NCBI RefSeq assembly: GCF_016908645.1
Contig: NZ_JAFBEH010000012.1
Span: 1-52,589, forward strand
Reading direction: 5' to 3'
Length of the DNA: 52,589 nt
DNA from: Streptococcus loxodontisalivarius
GTDB taxonomy: Bacteria; Bacillota; Bacilli; Lactobacillales; Streptococcaceae
The notes beneath the pieces were generated by a model. It was given only the letters and a program-made list of their open reading frames with translations. It did no database searches and was not told the origin of the DNA. The position numbers and the translations under genes were made by a program. This document shows positions 20,801 through 28,497 of the stretch, piece after piece; the stretch's first letter is position 1, and each line of letters opens with the position of its first letter.

Positions 20801-22249
20801 GATTTGAACTTCTCAGGTGATGACCAACCGTCAGCCCACTTGGATGTTCGTGATATTTTTGGTGAAGATTATGCCTTTCGTGCAGGAACGGTAGGAACGG
20901 TCGCAGACAAGACTGCCTACGGTTTTGTTAAGGGCTACGAACGTGACTATGGTAAATTCTACCGAGACGCCGAGGTTGACCGACTTGCTATGGGCGCAGC
21001 TGGTGTTAAGCGAAATACTGGTCAGCATCCAGGGGGGATTGTTGTTATTCCTAACTACATGGACGTTTATGATTTTACGCCTGTCCAGTTCCCTGCAGAT
21101 GATGTGAGCGCTGCTTGGAAGACGACCCACTTTAACTTCCACGATATCGATGAAAACGTCCTGAAACTTGATATTCTGGGACATGATGATCCGACCATGA
21201 TTCGTAAACTGCAGGACCTTTCAGGTATTGATCCTAAGGAAATTTTGGCAGATGACCCTGGTGTTATGGCCCTTTTCTCAGGAACTGAGATTCTTGGTGT
21301 AACACCGGAGCAGATTGGTACCCCTACGGGAATGCTGGGCATCCCAGAGTTTGGGACAAACTTCGTTCGAGGCATGGTTGAGGAGACGCATCCGACTACT
21401 TTCGCGGAGCTTCTGCAATTATCAGGGCTTTCTCACGGAACAGACGTTTGGCTGGGAAATGCGCAAGACCTGATTAAGCAGGGCATTGCCACCCTATCGA
21501 CCGTTATCGGTTGTCGTGATGATATTATGGTTTACCTCATGCACGCAGGTCTTGAGCCTAAGATGGCATTTACCATCATGGAGCGTGTGCGTAAAGGCTT
21601 GTGGCTAAAAATCTCAGAAGACGAGCGTAATGGCTACATTCAAGCTATGCGTGACAATAATGTGCCAGACTGGTACATCGAGTCCTGTGGAAAAATCAAG
21701 TACATGTTCCCTAAAGCCCATGCGGCAGCCTATGTTCTTATGGCACTTAGGGTAGCTTACTTTAAGGTTCACCATCCGATTTATTACTACTGTGCTTATT
21801 TCTCTATCCGTGCCAAGGCATTTGAGCTCCGCACCATGAGTGCAGGTTTAGAAGCTGTTAAGACCCGTATGCAGGATATTACGGATAAAAAGCACCGCAA
21901 TGAAGCAAGTAATGTCGAAAATGATCTCTTCACAACCCTTGAAATCGTTAATGAGATGCTAGAACGTGGCTTCAAATTTGGTAAGTTAGACCTTTACCGC
22001 TCAGATGCTACGGAGTTTATCATTGATGGCGATACCCTCATTCCACCATTTATTGCCCTTGAGGGACTTGGTGAGAACGTTGCTAAGCAAGTCGTTTCAG
22101 CACGAGCCGAAGGTGAATTCTTATCCAAAACAGAACTCCGCAAACGAGGAGGGCTTTCACAAACCCTAGTTGAAAAAATGGACGACATGGGCATCCTCGG
22201 CAATATGCCAGAAGATAACCAACTCAGCCTTTTTGATGATTTCTTTTAG
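17852..22249 (+). CDS. polC: DNA polymerase III alpha subunit, Gram-positive type
   Basis: Replicative polymerase with built-in 3'-5' exonuclease, 1465 residues. Order: N-terminal domain; OB fold near 230-320 ([18 protein letters not shown]); PHP domain ([15 protein letters not shown]); DEDDh exonuclease ([13 protein letters not shown] ... [13 protein letters not shown]); polymerase with zinc site (CPNCQH ... CPECG), [14 protein letters not shown] and catalytic [13 protein letters not shown]-terminal [11 protein letters not shown] 17852 has TAGGAG at 17841-17846. The longer TTG start at 17837 overlaps the leader element and is not favoured. In many streptococci polC lies with proS, so this setting differs. 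Confidence 0.98.
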   Translation: MSELFKKLMDQIDMPLEVKSSSAFSSADIIEVKVHSVSRHWEFHFAFPEILPIEHYRLLQSRLTASFEAADIKATFDIKAERIDFSDDLISAYYKEAFEQATCNSASFRSSFANLKVSYRDGKLIIEAPAFVNNDHFRKNHLPNLEKQFELFGFGKLTVDMVSDEAMTQQLQEDFTTSREALVEKAVQENMEAVKSLEASMPPQEEAAPKPQFDYKERAAQRQAGFEKAEITPMIEIETEENRIVFEGLVFDVEKKTTRTGRHIINFKMTDYTSSFAMQKWAKDDEELKKFDMIAKGNWLRVQGNIENNQFTRSLTMNVQQVKEIVHNPRKDLMPEGQKRVELHAHTNMSTMDALPTVEDLIDTAAKWGHKAIAITDHANVQSFPHGYHKARKAGIKAIFGLEANIVEDSVPITYNEVSMDIREATYVVFDVETTGLSAVNNDLIQIAASKMYKGNIIEQFDEFIDPGHPLSAFTTELTGITDNHVQGAKPIKQVLEEFQAFCQDTVLVAHNATFDVGFMNANYERHGLPRITQPVVDTLEYARNLYPEYKRHGLGPLTKRFQVALEHHHMANYDAEATGRLLFIFIKETVEEKGITDLAKLNTDLVSEDSYKKARVKHATIYVQNQTGLKNIFKLVSYSNVKYFEGVARIPRTVLDAHREGLLLGTACSEGEVFDAVLSSGVDAAVQVAKYYDFIEVMPPAIYAPLIARELIKDEAGIEQVIRDLIEVGCRLDKPVMATGNVHYLEPEDEIYREIIVRSLGQGAIINRTIGRGENAQPAPLPKAHFRTTNEMLDDFAFLGKDLAYEIVVTNTNAFADRIEEVEVVKGDLYTPFIDKAEETVAELTYQKAFELYGNPLPDIIDLRIEKELTSILGNGFAVIYLASQMLVNRSNERGYLVGSRGSVGSSFVATMIGITEVNPMPPHYLCPNCQHSEFITDGSYGSGYDLPNKDCPECGTLYRKDGQDIPFETFLGFDGDKVPDIDLNFSGDDQPSAHLDVRDIFGEDYAFRAGTVGTVADKTAYGFVKGYERDYGKFYRDAEVDRLAMGAAGVKRNTGQHPGGIVVIPNYMDVYDFTPVQFPADDVSAAWKTTHFNFHDIDENVLKLDILGHDDPTMIRKLQDLSGIDPKEILADDPGVMALFSGTEILGVTPEQIGTPTGMLGIPEFGTNFVRGMVEETHPTTFAELLQLSGLSHGTDVWLGNAQDLIKQGIATLSTVIGCRDDIMVYLMHAGLEPKMAFTIMERVRKGLWLKISEDERNGYIQAMRDNNVPDWYIESCGKIKYMFPKAHAAAYVLMALRVAYFKVHHPIYYYCAYFSIRAKAFELRTMSAGLEAVKTRMQDITDKKHRNEASNVENDLFTTLEIVNEMLERGFKFGKLDLYRSDATEFIIDGDTLIPPFIALEGLGENVAKQVVSARAEGEFLSKTELRKRGGLSQTLVEKMDDMGILGNMPEDNQLSLFDDFF

Positions 22250-22331
22250 AAAATAAAAAACAGCTTAAATTTGGATTGTTTTTGAGCTTGAAATTCTTTC
22301 AAAAAACTTATAAATTACAGTATATAAGCGA

Positions 22332-22362
22332 TTGACAATATAACAATATATATATATATAAT
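22332..22362 (+). promoter_or_regulatory. Promoter with an (AT)n spacer
   Basis: TTGACA (22332-22337) is followed by a tract of seven AT units (22346-22360). The -10 is either TATATA with 17 bases spacing or TATAAT (22357-22362) with 19. A change of one AT unit would move the better hexamer by two bases. Confidence 0.65.
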
Positions 22363-22415
22363 AAGTCTAGGATAAATTAGACGTAATAAATGAAGTGATT
22401 TAGGAGGAAACCGTT

Positions 22416-22844
22416 TTGTATTGTAAAGCATGTGGGGAAGCAATGAATGATAATCAGGCTATTTGCTTAAATTGTGGAGTTAAAACTGGACAAGGAAACG
22501 CCTTTTGTTCAAATTGTGGAAATTCAGTAAATCCAGAAGCTGAAGTGTGTTTGAGCTGTGGAGTTGCCACTAAACGTAGTAAATTGGGAAGTCTTGACTT
22601 TGGGACTAGTCACTCTGGAAATGGAGACTTAGGTAACTATAATAAGGTAACAATGGCACTGATCGCATTCTTTGTTGGTGGTTTGGGTATCCATAACTTC
22701 ATGTTAGGGGAAACTAAAAAGGGTCTCGTAAAGATAGGTGCCACATTATTAACATACGGTTTAGCTGGTGAGGTTCTTGCTATTATTGATTTTGTTAAAA
22801 TTCTTACTGATAAATACGAAATTAATCCAGATAAGTTTATCTAA
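22416..22844 (+). CDS. Zinc-ribbon and TM2 domain membrane protein
   Basis: 142 residues. Three short zinc-ribbon halves (CKAC, CLNC, CSNC, CLSC) occupy about residues 3-52. A linker and a TM2 domain with two membrane segments (TMALIAFFVGGLGIHNF and VLAIIDFVKIL) follow; the GGLGIHNFMLG motif is typical of TM2. The function of such proteins is unknown. TTG 22416 is chosen for TAGGAGG at 22401-22407 and because the first Cys pair then follows directly. Confidence 0.85.
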   Translation: MYCKACGEAMNDNQAICLNCGVKTGQGNAFCSNCGNSVNPEAEVCLSCGVATKRSKLGSLDFGTSHSGNGDLGNYNKVTMALIAFFVGGLGIHNFMLGETKKGLVKIGATLLTYGLAGEVLAIIDFVKILTDKYEINPDKFI

Positions 22845-22879
22845 AATATTTAGATTTATCCAGCTATATAATTATTCAG

Positions 22880-22905
22880 AGAGTTGATTTAGGTCAGCTC
22901 TTTTT
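22880..22905 (+). terminator. Terminator after the TM2 protein gene
   Basis: AGAGTTGA/TCAGCTCT stem and TTTTT. Confidence 0.8.
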
Positions 22906-22937
22906 ATTTTCTACATACGATCTTATTTGTCAAAAAT

Positions 22938-22947
22938 ACTAATTAGT
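22938..22947 (+). promoter_or_regulatory. Probable MarR operator before its own gene
   Basis: Perfect palindrome ACTAATTAGT in the promoter region of the marR-like gene, closely related to the two palindromes upstream of the reductase gene (23470-23502). Confidence 0.55.
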
Positions 22948-22992
22948 GATAAAATAGACCTATCAAGATGATATCTGTAGAAAGGAGAATTT

Positions 22993-23424
22993 ATGGGAGA
23001 AGAATTAGATAAAGACTTGGCAATCAAGTCCATGGTAGTTATGAGAAAGGCGTTTCGAACGATTGATGCCTACGTATCCGAATCTTACAAGTATGATGAT
23101 TTGACACCGACTCAGTTTGGTGTTCTGGATGTCCTTCTTGCCAAAGGGACTATGAAAATAGGAGCCCTTATCGACAGCATGTTAGCCACATCAGGCAATA
23201 TGACCGTCGTGATCAAGAATATGGAGAAAAAAGGTTGGATTACTAGAACAACCTGCCCCAGTGATAAACGTTCCTATCTGGTTGCCTTGACTGATGAGGG
23301 GCGTCGTATCATTGAGCATAATTTGCCAATCCACCAGCAGAGGGTAAGAGAGGCATTCTCTGTTCTAACAACAGATGAGCAAGCGCAGCTCATTGATTTA
23401 TTGAAGAAATTTAAAAATCTTTAA
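22993..23424 (+). CDS. MarR family transcriptional regulator
   Basis: 143-residue winged-helix repressor. The HTH is visible as MKIGALIDSMLATSGNMTVVIKNMEKKGWI, with wing residues CPSDKRSYLVALTDEGRR. AGAAAGGAG precedes ATG 22993. One Cys (in TTCPSDKR) could be redox-sensitive, as in some MarR proteins, but that is only inference. Related palindromes in its own promoter and in front of the downstream flavin reductase suggest it controls both. Confidence 0.9.
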   Translation: MGEELDKDLAIKSMVVMRKAFRTIDAYVSESYKYDDLTPTQFGVLDVLLAKGTMKIGALIDSMLATSGNMTVVIKNMEKKGWITRTTCPSDKRSYLVALTDEGRRIIEHNLPIHQQRVREAFSVLTTDEQAQLIDLLKKFKNL

Positions 23425-23441
23425 AAAAGTGAGCAAATGAC

Positions 23442-23470
23442 TTTACAAAAGAAAAAAGAAGGTCTATACT
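23442..23470 (+). promoter_or_regulatory. Promoter of the FMN reductase gene
   Basis: -35 TTTACA (23442-23447), 17-base spacer, -10 TATACT (23465-23470). Two palindromes sit directly on and after the -10. Confidence 0.75.
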
Positions 23471-23502
23471 TACTACATAGTAATAAATAACACTACTTAG
23501 TG
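23470..23502 (+). promoter_or_regulatory. Two MarR-type operators
   Basis: TTACTACATAGTAA (23470-23483) and CACTACTTAGTG (23491-23502) are perfect palindromes, centres about two helical turns apart, overlapping the -10 and start region. They resemble the palindrome before the marR-like gene. Confidence 0.65.
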
Positions 23503-23526
23503 ATAAGTGGTTTAGAGGAGTTCTAG

Positions 23527-24126
23527 ATGTCAATCTTAGACACAATCAAAAACATTTTTAAAAAAGAAGAGGAAATTCAAATGAAAAACATTTTATTCGT
23601 CGTAGGATCACTTCGTGAAGGATCATTCAACCACCAACAAGCTCAAAACGCTGAAAAAATTCTTGAAGGTAAAGCAAATGTCACTTACCTTGACTGGTCA
23701 CAAGTTCCTGTCTTCTCACAAGACTTGGAAGGTCAAACACCAGAAGCTGTTAAAGCAGCTCGTGAAGCAGTTCTTGCTGCGGATGCTGTCTGGTTCTTCT
23801 CACCAGTTTACAACTTTGCTATTCCTGGTTCAGTGAAAAACTTGATCGACTGGCTTAGCCGTGCCCTTGATCTTTCAGATACAACAGGTGTATCAGCACT
23901 TCAAGATAAAGTGACAACAGTATCGCTTGTTGCTAACGGTGGTCATGAGCAAGCAGCTGATCAATATCGTTCATTGCTTCCATTTGTTCGTACACAATTC
24001 GTTGACGAATTGACATTTGCACGTGTTAACGACTCAGCATGGGCTGACGGTAAATTTATTGCAGAAGAAGATGTTTTGGCACAATTGACTAAACAAGCTG
24101 ACGCTCTTCTTGCAGCAATCAACTAA
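23527..24126 (+). CDS. NADPH-dependent FMN reductase/azoreductase
   Basis: Flavodoxin-like fold flavin reductase, 199 residues from ATG 23527. The FMN-binding segment ILFVVGSLREGSFNHQ and the FFSPVYNFAIPGSVKNLIDWLSR segment identify the family. GAGGAG lies eight bases before 23527. A second ATG at 23581 (MKNILFVVGS) with GAGGAAA upstream would give the usual family N-terminus, so the first 18 residues (MSILDTIKNIFKKEEEIQ) may be a leader or an alternative start. Regulation by the adjacent MarR protein suggests a response to quinones, diazo compounds or oxidants. Confidence 0.88.
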   Translation: MSILDTIKNIFKKEEEIQMKNILFVVGSLREGSFNHQQAQNAEKILEGKANVTYLDWSQVPVFSQDLEGQTPEAVKAAREAVLAADAVWFFSPVYNFAIPGSVKNLIDWLSRALDLSDTTGVSALQDKVTTVSLVANGGHEQAADQYRSLLPFVRTQFVDELTFARVNDSAWADGKFIAEEDVLAQLTKQADALLAAIN

Positions 24127-24138
24127 GATTTTTAGAAG

Positions 24139-24163
24139 ACTTCACCCTAGGGTGGAGTTTTTT
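24139..24163 (+). terminator. Terminator after the FMN reductase gene
   Basis: Stem ACTTCACC/GGTGGAGT with one mismatch and a T run. Confidence 0.75.
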
Positions 24164-24312
24164 GCATTTCTGAAAATAGCTGACGCCACTTTCAAAGATT
24201 GGTATTTTTTTCACAAACTTTTTCAAAATTTTGGAAATCCTTTTAATATCAAACGTTTGTAATAGCTAGAAACACGGAAAAGAAAGCATTTTCAAAAAAA
24301 CAGACAAAAATG

Positions 24313-24341
24313 TTGTACTTTGTGAAATTTTGGAATATGAT
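24313..24341 (+). promoter_or_regulatory. pdh operon promoter
   Basis: -35 TTGTAC (24313-24318), 17-base spacer, -10 TATGAT (24336-24341). A 10-bp palindrome CAAACGTTTG lies upstream at 24250-24259 and could bind a regulator. It lacks the cre TG/CA ends. Confidence 0.7.
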
Positions 24342-24375
24342 AGTAAGGTAGGAAAAAAATTTTTCGGAGGAAAGT

Positions 24376-25344
24376 ATGGTTAACATTACTAAAGAACAAC
24401 ACTTGGATATGTTCCTCAAAATGCAACAAATCCGTGATGTTGATATGAAACTTAACAAACTTGTTCGTCGTGGATTTGTCCAAGGGATGACTCACTTCTC
24501 AGTTGGTGAAGAAGCTGCTTCAGTTGGTGCTATCCAAGCTCTTACTGATCAAGATATCATCTTCTCAAACCACCGTGGTCACGGTCAAACTATCGCTAAA
24601 GGAATTTCAATTCCTGGTATGTTTGCGGAGCTTGCTGGTAAAGCAACAGGGACTTCAAAAGGGCGCGGAGGCTCAATGCACTTGGCTAACCTTGAAAAAG
24701 GAAACTACGGAACTAATGGTATCGTTGGTGGTGGTTACGCCCTTGCTGTCGGTGCTGCTTTGACACAACAATATGAAGGTACTGATAACATCGTTATCGC
24801 TTTCTCAGGTGACTCAGCAACCAACGAAGGATCATTCCACGAGTCAGTTAACTTGGCTGCCGTTTGGAACTTGCCAGTTATTTTCTTCATCATCAATAAC
24901 CGTTACGGTATCTCTACAGATATCAGCTACTCAACAAAAATTCCTCACCTCTATACACGTGCTGATGCCTACGGTATCCCAGGTCACTATGTAGAAGACG
25001 GAAATGATGTTGTTGCGGTTTACGAAAAAATGGCTGAAGTCATTGATTATGTTCGTTCAGGAAATGGCCCTGCTATCGTCGAAGTAGAATCATACCGTTG
25101 GTTTGGTCACTCAACAGCCGATGCAGGTGTTTACCGTACAAAAGAAGAAGTGGATAGCTGGAAAGCTAAAGACCCACTTAAAAAATACCGTGCTTACTTG
25201 ACAGAAGAAGGTATCGCAACAGACGAAGAACTTGATGCCATTGAAGCACAAGTTGCTCAAGAAGTGGAAGAAGGGGTTAAATTCGCAGAAGAAAGCCCAT
25301 TCCCAGACTTGTCAGTTGCCTACGAAGACGTTTACGTTGACTAA
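24376..25344 (+). CDS. pdhA: Pyruvate dehydrogenase E1 component alpha subunit
   Basis: Thiamine diphosphate-dependent decarboxylase subunit, 322 residues. The ThDP motif runs from GDSATNEGSFHES to FFIINNRYG, with Ser in place of the common second Gly, as in other streptococcal proteins. Also visible are FSNHRGHGQTIAKG and the phosphorylation-loop-like YRWFGHSTADAGVYR. GGAGGAAAG before ATG 24376 is ordinary. First gene of pdhA-B-C-D. An acetoin dehydrogenase (AcoA) reading is the main alternative, but a complete E1-E2-E3 set in a fermentative streptococcus favours PDH. Confidence 0.93.
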   Translation: MVNITKEQHLDMFLKMQQIRDVDMKLNKLVRRGFVQGMTHFSVGEEAASVGAIQALTDQDIIFSNHRGHGQTIAKGISIPGMFAELAGKATGTSKGRGGSMHLANLEKGNYGTNGIVGGGYALAVGAALTQQYEGTDNIVIAFSGDSATNEGSFHESVNLAAVWNLPVIFFIINNRYGISTDISYSTKIPHLYTRADAYGIPGHYVEDGNDVVAVYEKMAEVIDYVRSGNGPAIVEVESYRWFGHSTADAGVYRTKEEVDSWKAKDPLKKYRAYLTEEGIATDEELDAIEAQVAQEVEEGVKFAEESPFPDLSVAYEDVYVD

Positions 25345-25458
25345 TCTTCTCAGAAATTGAGTAGAGATGGATTTTACTGGTCCTCTCGGCTCACTTTAAC
25401 AGTCAAATAATCGGATAGCTCAGTCTATTACTAGAAAAATAAATCTAAAGAATAAAAT

Positions 25459-25606
25459 GAAAGGAAGAGAACGAAGAGACTTGCTCGTAAGCGGAACTGA
25501 ACCCGAGCGGAAAGCTCGGAAAAAAGATAAATTGCTTAGAAAATCAGGATTTTCTGCAATTTCCTATTTTTCAGTCGCTTTCTCTTCGCTCTTAGTATCT
25601 TAAATT
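25459..25606 (+). promoter_or_regulatory. pdhB leader: structured RNA between SD and ATG
   Basis: GAAAGGAA (25459-25466) is 140 bases from ATG 25607. CGAAGAGA (25472-25479) pairs perfectly with TCTCTTCG (25581-25588), and the tail CTCTTAGTATCTTAAATT follows. Inside are CCGAGC/GCTCGG, then GAAAAA/TTTTTC, internal loop GAT/CCTA, AAATTGC/GCAATTT, and AGAAAAT/ATTTTCT. This copies the purE architecture with entirely different stem sequences. Confidence 0.75.
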
Positions 25607-26602
25607 ATGTCAGAATTTAAAGTGATGGCTTTGCGTGAGGCGATCAATCTTGCACAAAGCGAAGAAATGCGTAAAGACGAAAAAGTATTCTTGATGGGTG
25701 AGGATGTCGGTATCTATGGTGGTGATTTCGGTACATCTGTTGGAATGCTTGCAGAATTTGGTGAAAAACGTGTTCGTGACACACCTATCTCAGAAGCTGC
25801 GATTGCAGGTGCTGCGGTTGGTGCTGCTCAAACAGGTCTTCGTCCAATCGTTGACTTGACTTTCATGGATTTCATTACTATTGCCATGGATGCTATTGTC
25901 AACCAAGCTGCTAAAACAAACTACATGTTTGGTGGCGGTTTGAAAACACCTGTTACCTTCCGTGTGGCTTCAGGTTCAGGTATCGGTTCAGCGGCTCAAC
26001 ACTCACAGTCACTTGAAGCATGGGTTGCCCACATTCCAGGACTTAAAGTCGTTGCACCAGGTACTGTAAATGATGCTAAAGGTCTTTTGAAATCATCTAT
26101 TCAAGATAACAACCCAGTTATCTTCCTTGAGCCAAAAGCTCTTTACGGTAAAAAAGAAGAAGTTAACCAAGACCCTGATTTCTATATTCCACTTGGAAAA
26201 GGTGAAATCAAACGTGAAGGTACTGACGTGACAATCGTTTCTTACGGACGTATGCTTGAACGTGTTCTTAAAGCTGCAGAAGAAGTTGCTGCTGAAGGCA
26301 TCAGCGTTGAAGTTGTTGACCCACGTACTCTTGTACCGCTTGATAAAGAAATCATCATCGAATCTGTTAAGAAAACTGGTAAGGTTATCCTTGTCAACGA
26401 TGCTTACAAGACTGGTGGATTTATCGGAGAAATCGCCTCAATCATTACTGAAAGCGAAGCCTTTGACTACCTTGATGCCCCAGTAATCCGTATCGCATCT
26501 GATGATGTGCCAGTTCCTTACGCAAATGTTCTTGAAAATGCTATCTTGCCAAATGTTGACAAGATCAAAGAAGCAATCTACAAACAAGTCAATAAAGGCT
26601 AA
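25607..26602 (+). CDS. pdhB: Pyruvate dehydrogenase E1 component beta subunit
   Basis: 331-residue transketolase-like beta subunit that completes the E1 ThDP site with PdhA. It starts MSEFKVMALREAINLA. GEDVGIYGGDFGTSVGML and FMDFITIAMDAIVNQAAK are typical, and the C-terminal domain carries VVDPRTLVPLD. The gene is 262 bases from pdhA. ATG 25607 has no SD close by; the candidate SD is across the leader fold. Confidence 0.94.
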   Translation: MSEFKVMALREAINLAQSEEMRKDEKVFLMGEDVGIYGGDFGTSVGMLAEFGEKRVRDTPISEAAIAGAAVGAAQTGLRPIVDLTFMDFITIAMDAIVNQAAKTNYMFGGGLKTPVTFRVASGSGIGSAAQHSQSLEAWVAHIPGLKVVAPGTVNDAKGLLKSSIQDNNPVIFLEPKALYGKKEEVNQDPDFYIPLGKGEIKREGTDVTIVSYGRMLERVLKAAEEVAAEGISVEVVDPRTLVPLDKEIIIESVKKTGKVILVNDAYKTGGFIGEIASIITESEAFDYLDAPVIRIASDDVPVPYANVLENAILPNVDKIKEAIYKQVNKG

Positions 26603-26627
26603 GGATTTTAGCAGAAAAATAGAAAAA

Positions 26628-26819
26628 CAAGAGACTAAAAGTAATTCTAAAAATCTAGCTGTTGTCTATTAAAAGACTGTCAAATGCAGCTAGCTTTTGA
26701 GTCTCTTGCTATCATGGATTTGAATAGGCCCTGACATAGTGTCACAAGATAAACTGCCCTGTGATCAGTACAGGATATGTTTTTTAAGATGACTCAAGTG
26801 TTCAGTGGCTTTGTATCAT
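26628..26819 (+). promoter_or_regulatory. Two structured units between pdhB and the pdhC leader
   Basis: Unit 1: CAAGAGACT (26628-26636) pairs with AGTCTCTTG (26700-26708), extended by AAAG/CTTT and enclosing CTAGCTG/CAGCTAG, then CTATCAT. Unit 2 starts GGATTTGAATAGGCCCTGA and ends TCAGTGGC TTTGTATCAT (26802-26819), with GCC-CTGA pairing TCAG-T-GGC. Each ends in the same ATCAT tail as the polC units. Confidence 0.65.
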
Positions 26820-26825
26820 GCTTTA

Positions 26826-26932
26826 GAAAGGGAGAGAACAGTGTTCCTTAAGTGAACACGGATAAAATGGTGTTTAGAAAGAGCTGAGGTCTCTTTCTAA
26901 AGACAGCATTTTAAGTTCTTAGTATCATAAAT
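26826..26932 (+). promoter_or_regulatory. pdhC leader: structured RNA between SD and ATG
   Basis: GAAAGGGAG (26826-26834) is 98 bases from ATG 26933. AGAAC (26835-26839) pairs GTTCT (26915-26919). Inside are GTGTTC/GAACAC, and TAAAATG/CATTTTA enclosing an 11-bp hairpin TTTAGAAAGAG/CTCTTTCTAAA. The tail is TAGTATCATAAAT. Confidence 0.7.
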
Positions 26933-28318
26933 ATGGCTATTGAAGTAATCATGCCTAAGCTCGGTGTTGATATGCAGGAAGGTGAAATCATCGAGTGGAA
27001 AAAGGCAGAGGGCGATGAGGTCAAAGAAGGTGATATCCTTCTTGAAATCATGTCCGATAAAACAAATATGGAAATTGAAGCAGAAGAATCTGGTGTTCTT
27101 CTCAAAATTGTTAAAGGTGACGGTGAAGTCGTTCCTGTTACAGAAACAATTGCCTACATCGGTCAAGTTGGTGAATCAATTGATGTAGCTGCTTCTGCAG
27201 CACCTGCTACTGAGGCAGTTGTAGAAGCGCCAGCAGCTCAGGAAGCTCCTGTGGCAGCGCCAGCTATTGCCCCAGTGGAACGTCAAGAAGGCGAAAAAGT
27301 TCGTGCAACGCCAGCAGCTCGTAAGGCGGCTCGTGACTTGAACGTCGATCTTAACGCTGTACCAGGTACTGGTGCCAAAGGTCGTGTCCACAAGTCTGAT
27401 GTTGAAGACTTCAAGGATGCAGCACCTAAGGTATCACCACTTGCAGGTAAGATGGCTCGTGACTTGGGTATCGACTTGACAACTGTTAAGGGATCAGGCT
27501 TCCGCGGTAAAATCATGCGTGAAGATATCTTGGCAGTCTTGGCAGCTAACCAACCAGAAGAAGCTAAAGCAGCAGCTCCTGTTAAGGAAGAAGCACCAGC
27601 TAAAGAATTGCCAGAAGGCGTAGAAATCATCAAGATGTCTGCAATGCGTAAGGCAATCTCAAAAGGTATGACGCACTCATACTTGACTGCACCAACCTTT
27701 ACGCTTAACTACGATATTGACATGACTAACCTCATGGCTCTTCGTAAACAAGTCCTTGAACCAATCATGAACAAAACAGGTCTTAAAGTGACCTTTACAG
27801 ACTTGATTGGTCTTGCGGTAACACGTACTTTGATGAAAGAAGAACACCGTTACCTCAATGCGTCATTGATCAATGATGCTCAAGAAATTGAGTTGCACAA
27901 GTTTGTTAACATGGGTATTGCCGTAGGTCTTGATGATGGTCTTGTTGTGCCAGTTGTTCACGGTGCTGATAAGATGAGCTTGTCAGAATTTGTGGTAGCT
28001 TCAAAAGATGTTATCAAAAAAGCACAATCAGGTAAGCTCAAAGCGGCTGAAATGTCAGGTTCAACCTTCTCAATCACTAACTTGGGAATGTTTGGAACTA
28101 AGACTTTCAACCCAATCATCAACCAACCAAACTCAGCAATCCTTGGTGTTGCGGCAACTGTTCAAACACCAGTCGTTGTTGATGGTGAAATCGTTATCCG
28201 TCCAATCATGGCAATGTGCTTGACTATCGACCACCGTTTGGTAGATGGTATGAACGGAGCTAAATTCATGGTTGACCTCAAACACTTGTTGGAAAACCCA
28301 TTGGAATTGTTGATCTGA
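26933..28318 (+). CDS. pdhC: Pyruvate dehydrogenase E2, dihydrolipoamide acetyltransferase
   Basis: 461-residue core acetyltransferase. One lipoyl domain (about 1-77, lipoyl Lys43 in MSDKTNME) is followed by an Ala/Pro/Glu linker. Two peripheral-subunit-binding domains follow in series (about 124-160, ATPAARKAARDL; about 167-203, VSPLAGKMARDLGIDL). The catalytic domain has the active-site IDHRLVDGMNG near residues 432-441. Having two binding domains with one lipoyl domain is less common than one of each. The N-terminal 77 residues are nearly identical to those of PdhD. Confidence 0.95.
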   Translation: MAIEVIMPKLGVDMQEGEIIEWKKAEGDEVKEGDILLEIMSDKTNMEIEAEESGVLLKIVKGDGEVVPVTETIAYIGQVGESIDVAASAAPATEAVVEAPAAQEAPVAAPAIAPVERQEGEKVRATPAARKAARDLNVDLNAVPGTGAKGRVHKSDVEDFKDAAPKVSPLAGKMARDLGIDLTTVKGSGFRGKIMREDILAVLAANQPEEAKAAAPVKEEAPAKELPEGVEIIKMSAMRKAISKGMTHSYLTAPTFTLNYDIDMTNLMALRKQVLEPIMNKTGLKVTFTDLIGLAVTRTLMKEEHRYLNASLINDAQEIELHKFVNMGIAVGLDDGLVVPVVHGADKMSLSEFVVASKDVIKKAQSGKLKAAEMSGSTFSITNLGMFGTKTFNPIINQPNSAILGVAATVQTPVVVDGEIVIRPIMAMCLTIDHRLVDGMNGAKFMVDLKHLLENPLELLI

Positions 28319-28360
28319 TTACCATTTAGTTTATAAGTAAAAACCTTTAGAAAAATTAGA

Positions 28361-28497
28361 GAAAGGAAATGGAACGAGTTCGTGCGATTTGAACACGAAC
28401 TAAATGCTTGGAATTTAGATAGCCTGCCTTGGTTGCAAGCATCCAAGGTCAGTCTCCTAAAATTCAGTCGCATTTGGACGTTCTTTGTATCATAATT
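28361..28497 (+). promoter_or_regulatory. pdhD leader: structured RNA between SD and ATG
   Basis: GAAAGGAA (28361-28368) is 129 bases from ATG 28498. A hairpin AGTTCGTG/CACGAACT (28377-28401) comes first. Alternatively GAAC (28397-28400) pairs GTTC (28480-28483) together with AAATGC/GCATTT. Inside are GAATTTAG/CTAAAATTC and CCTTGG/CCAAGG. The tail TTTGTATCATAATT precedes ATG directly. The two pairings of GAAC are mutually exclusive, so a switch is conceivable. Confidence 0.7.

Noticed and set aside
24250..24259. A cre site upstream of pdhA
   Set aside because: CAAACGTTTG is palindromic but lacks the TG..CA ends and spacing of a catabolite-responsive element.
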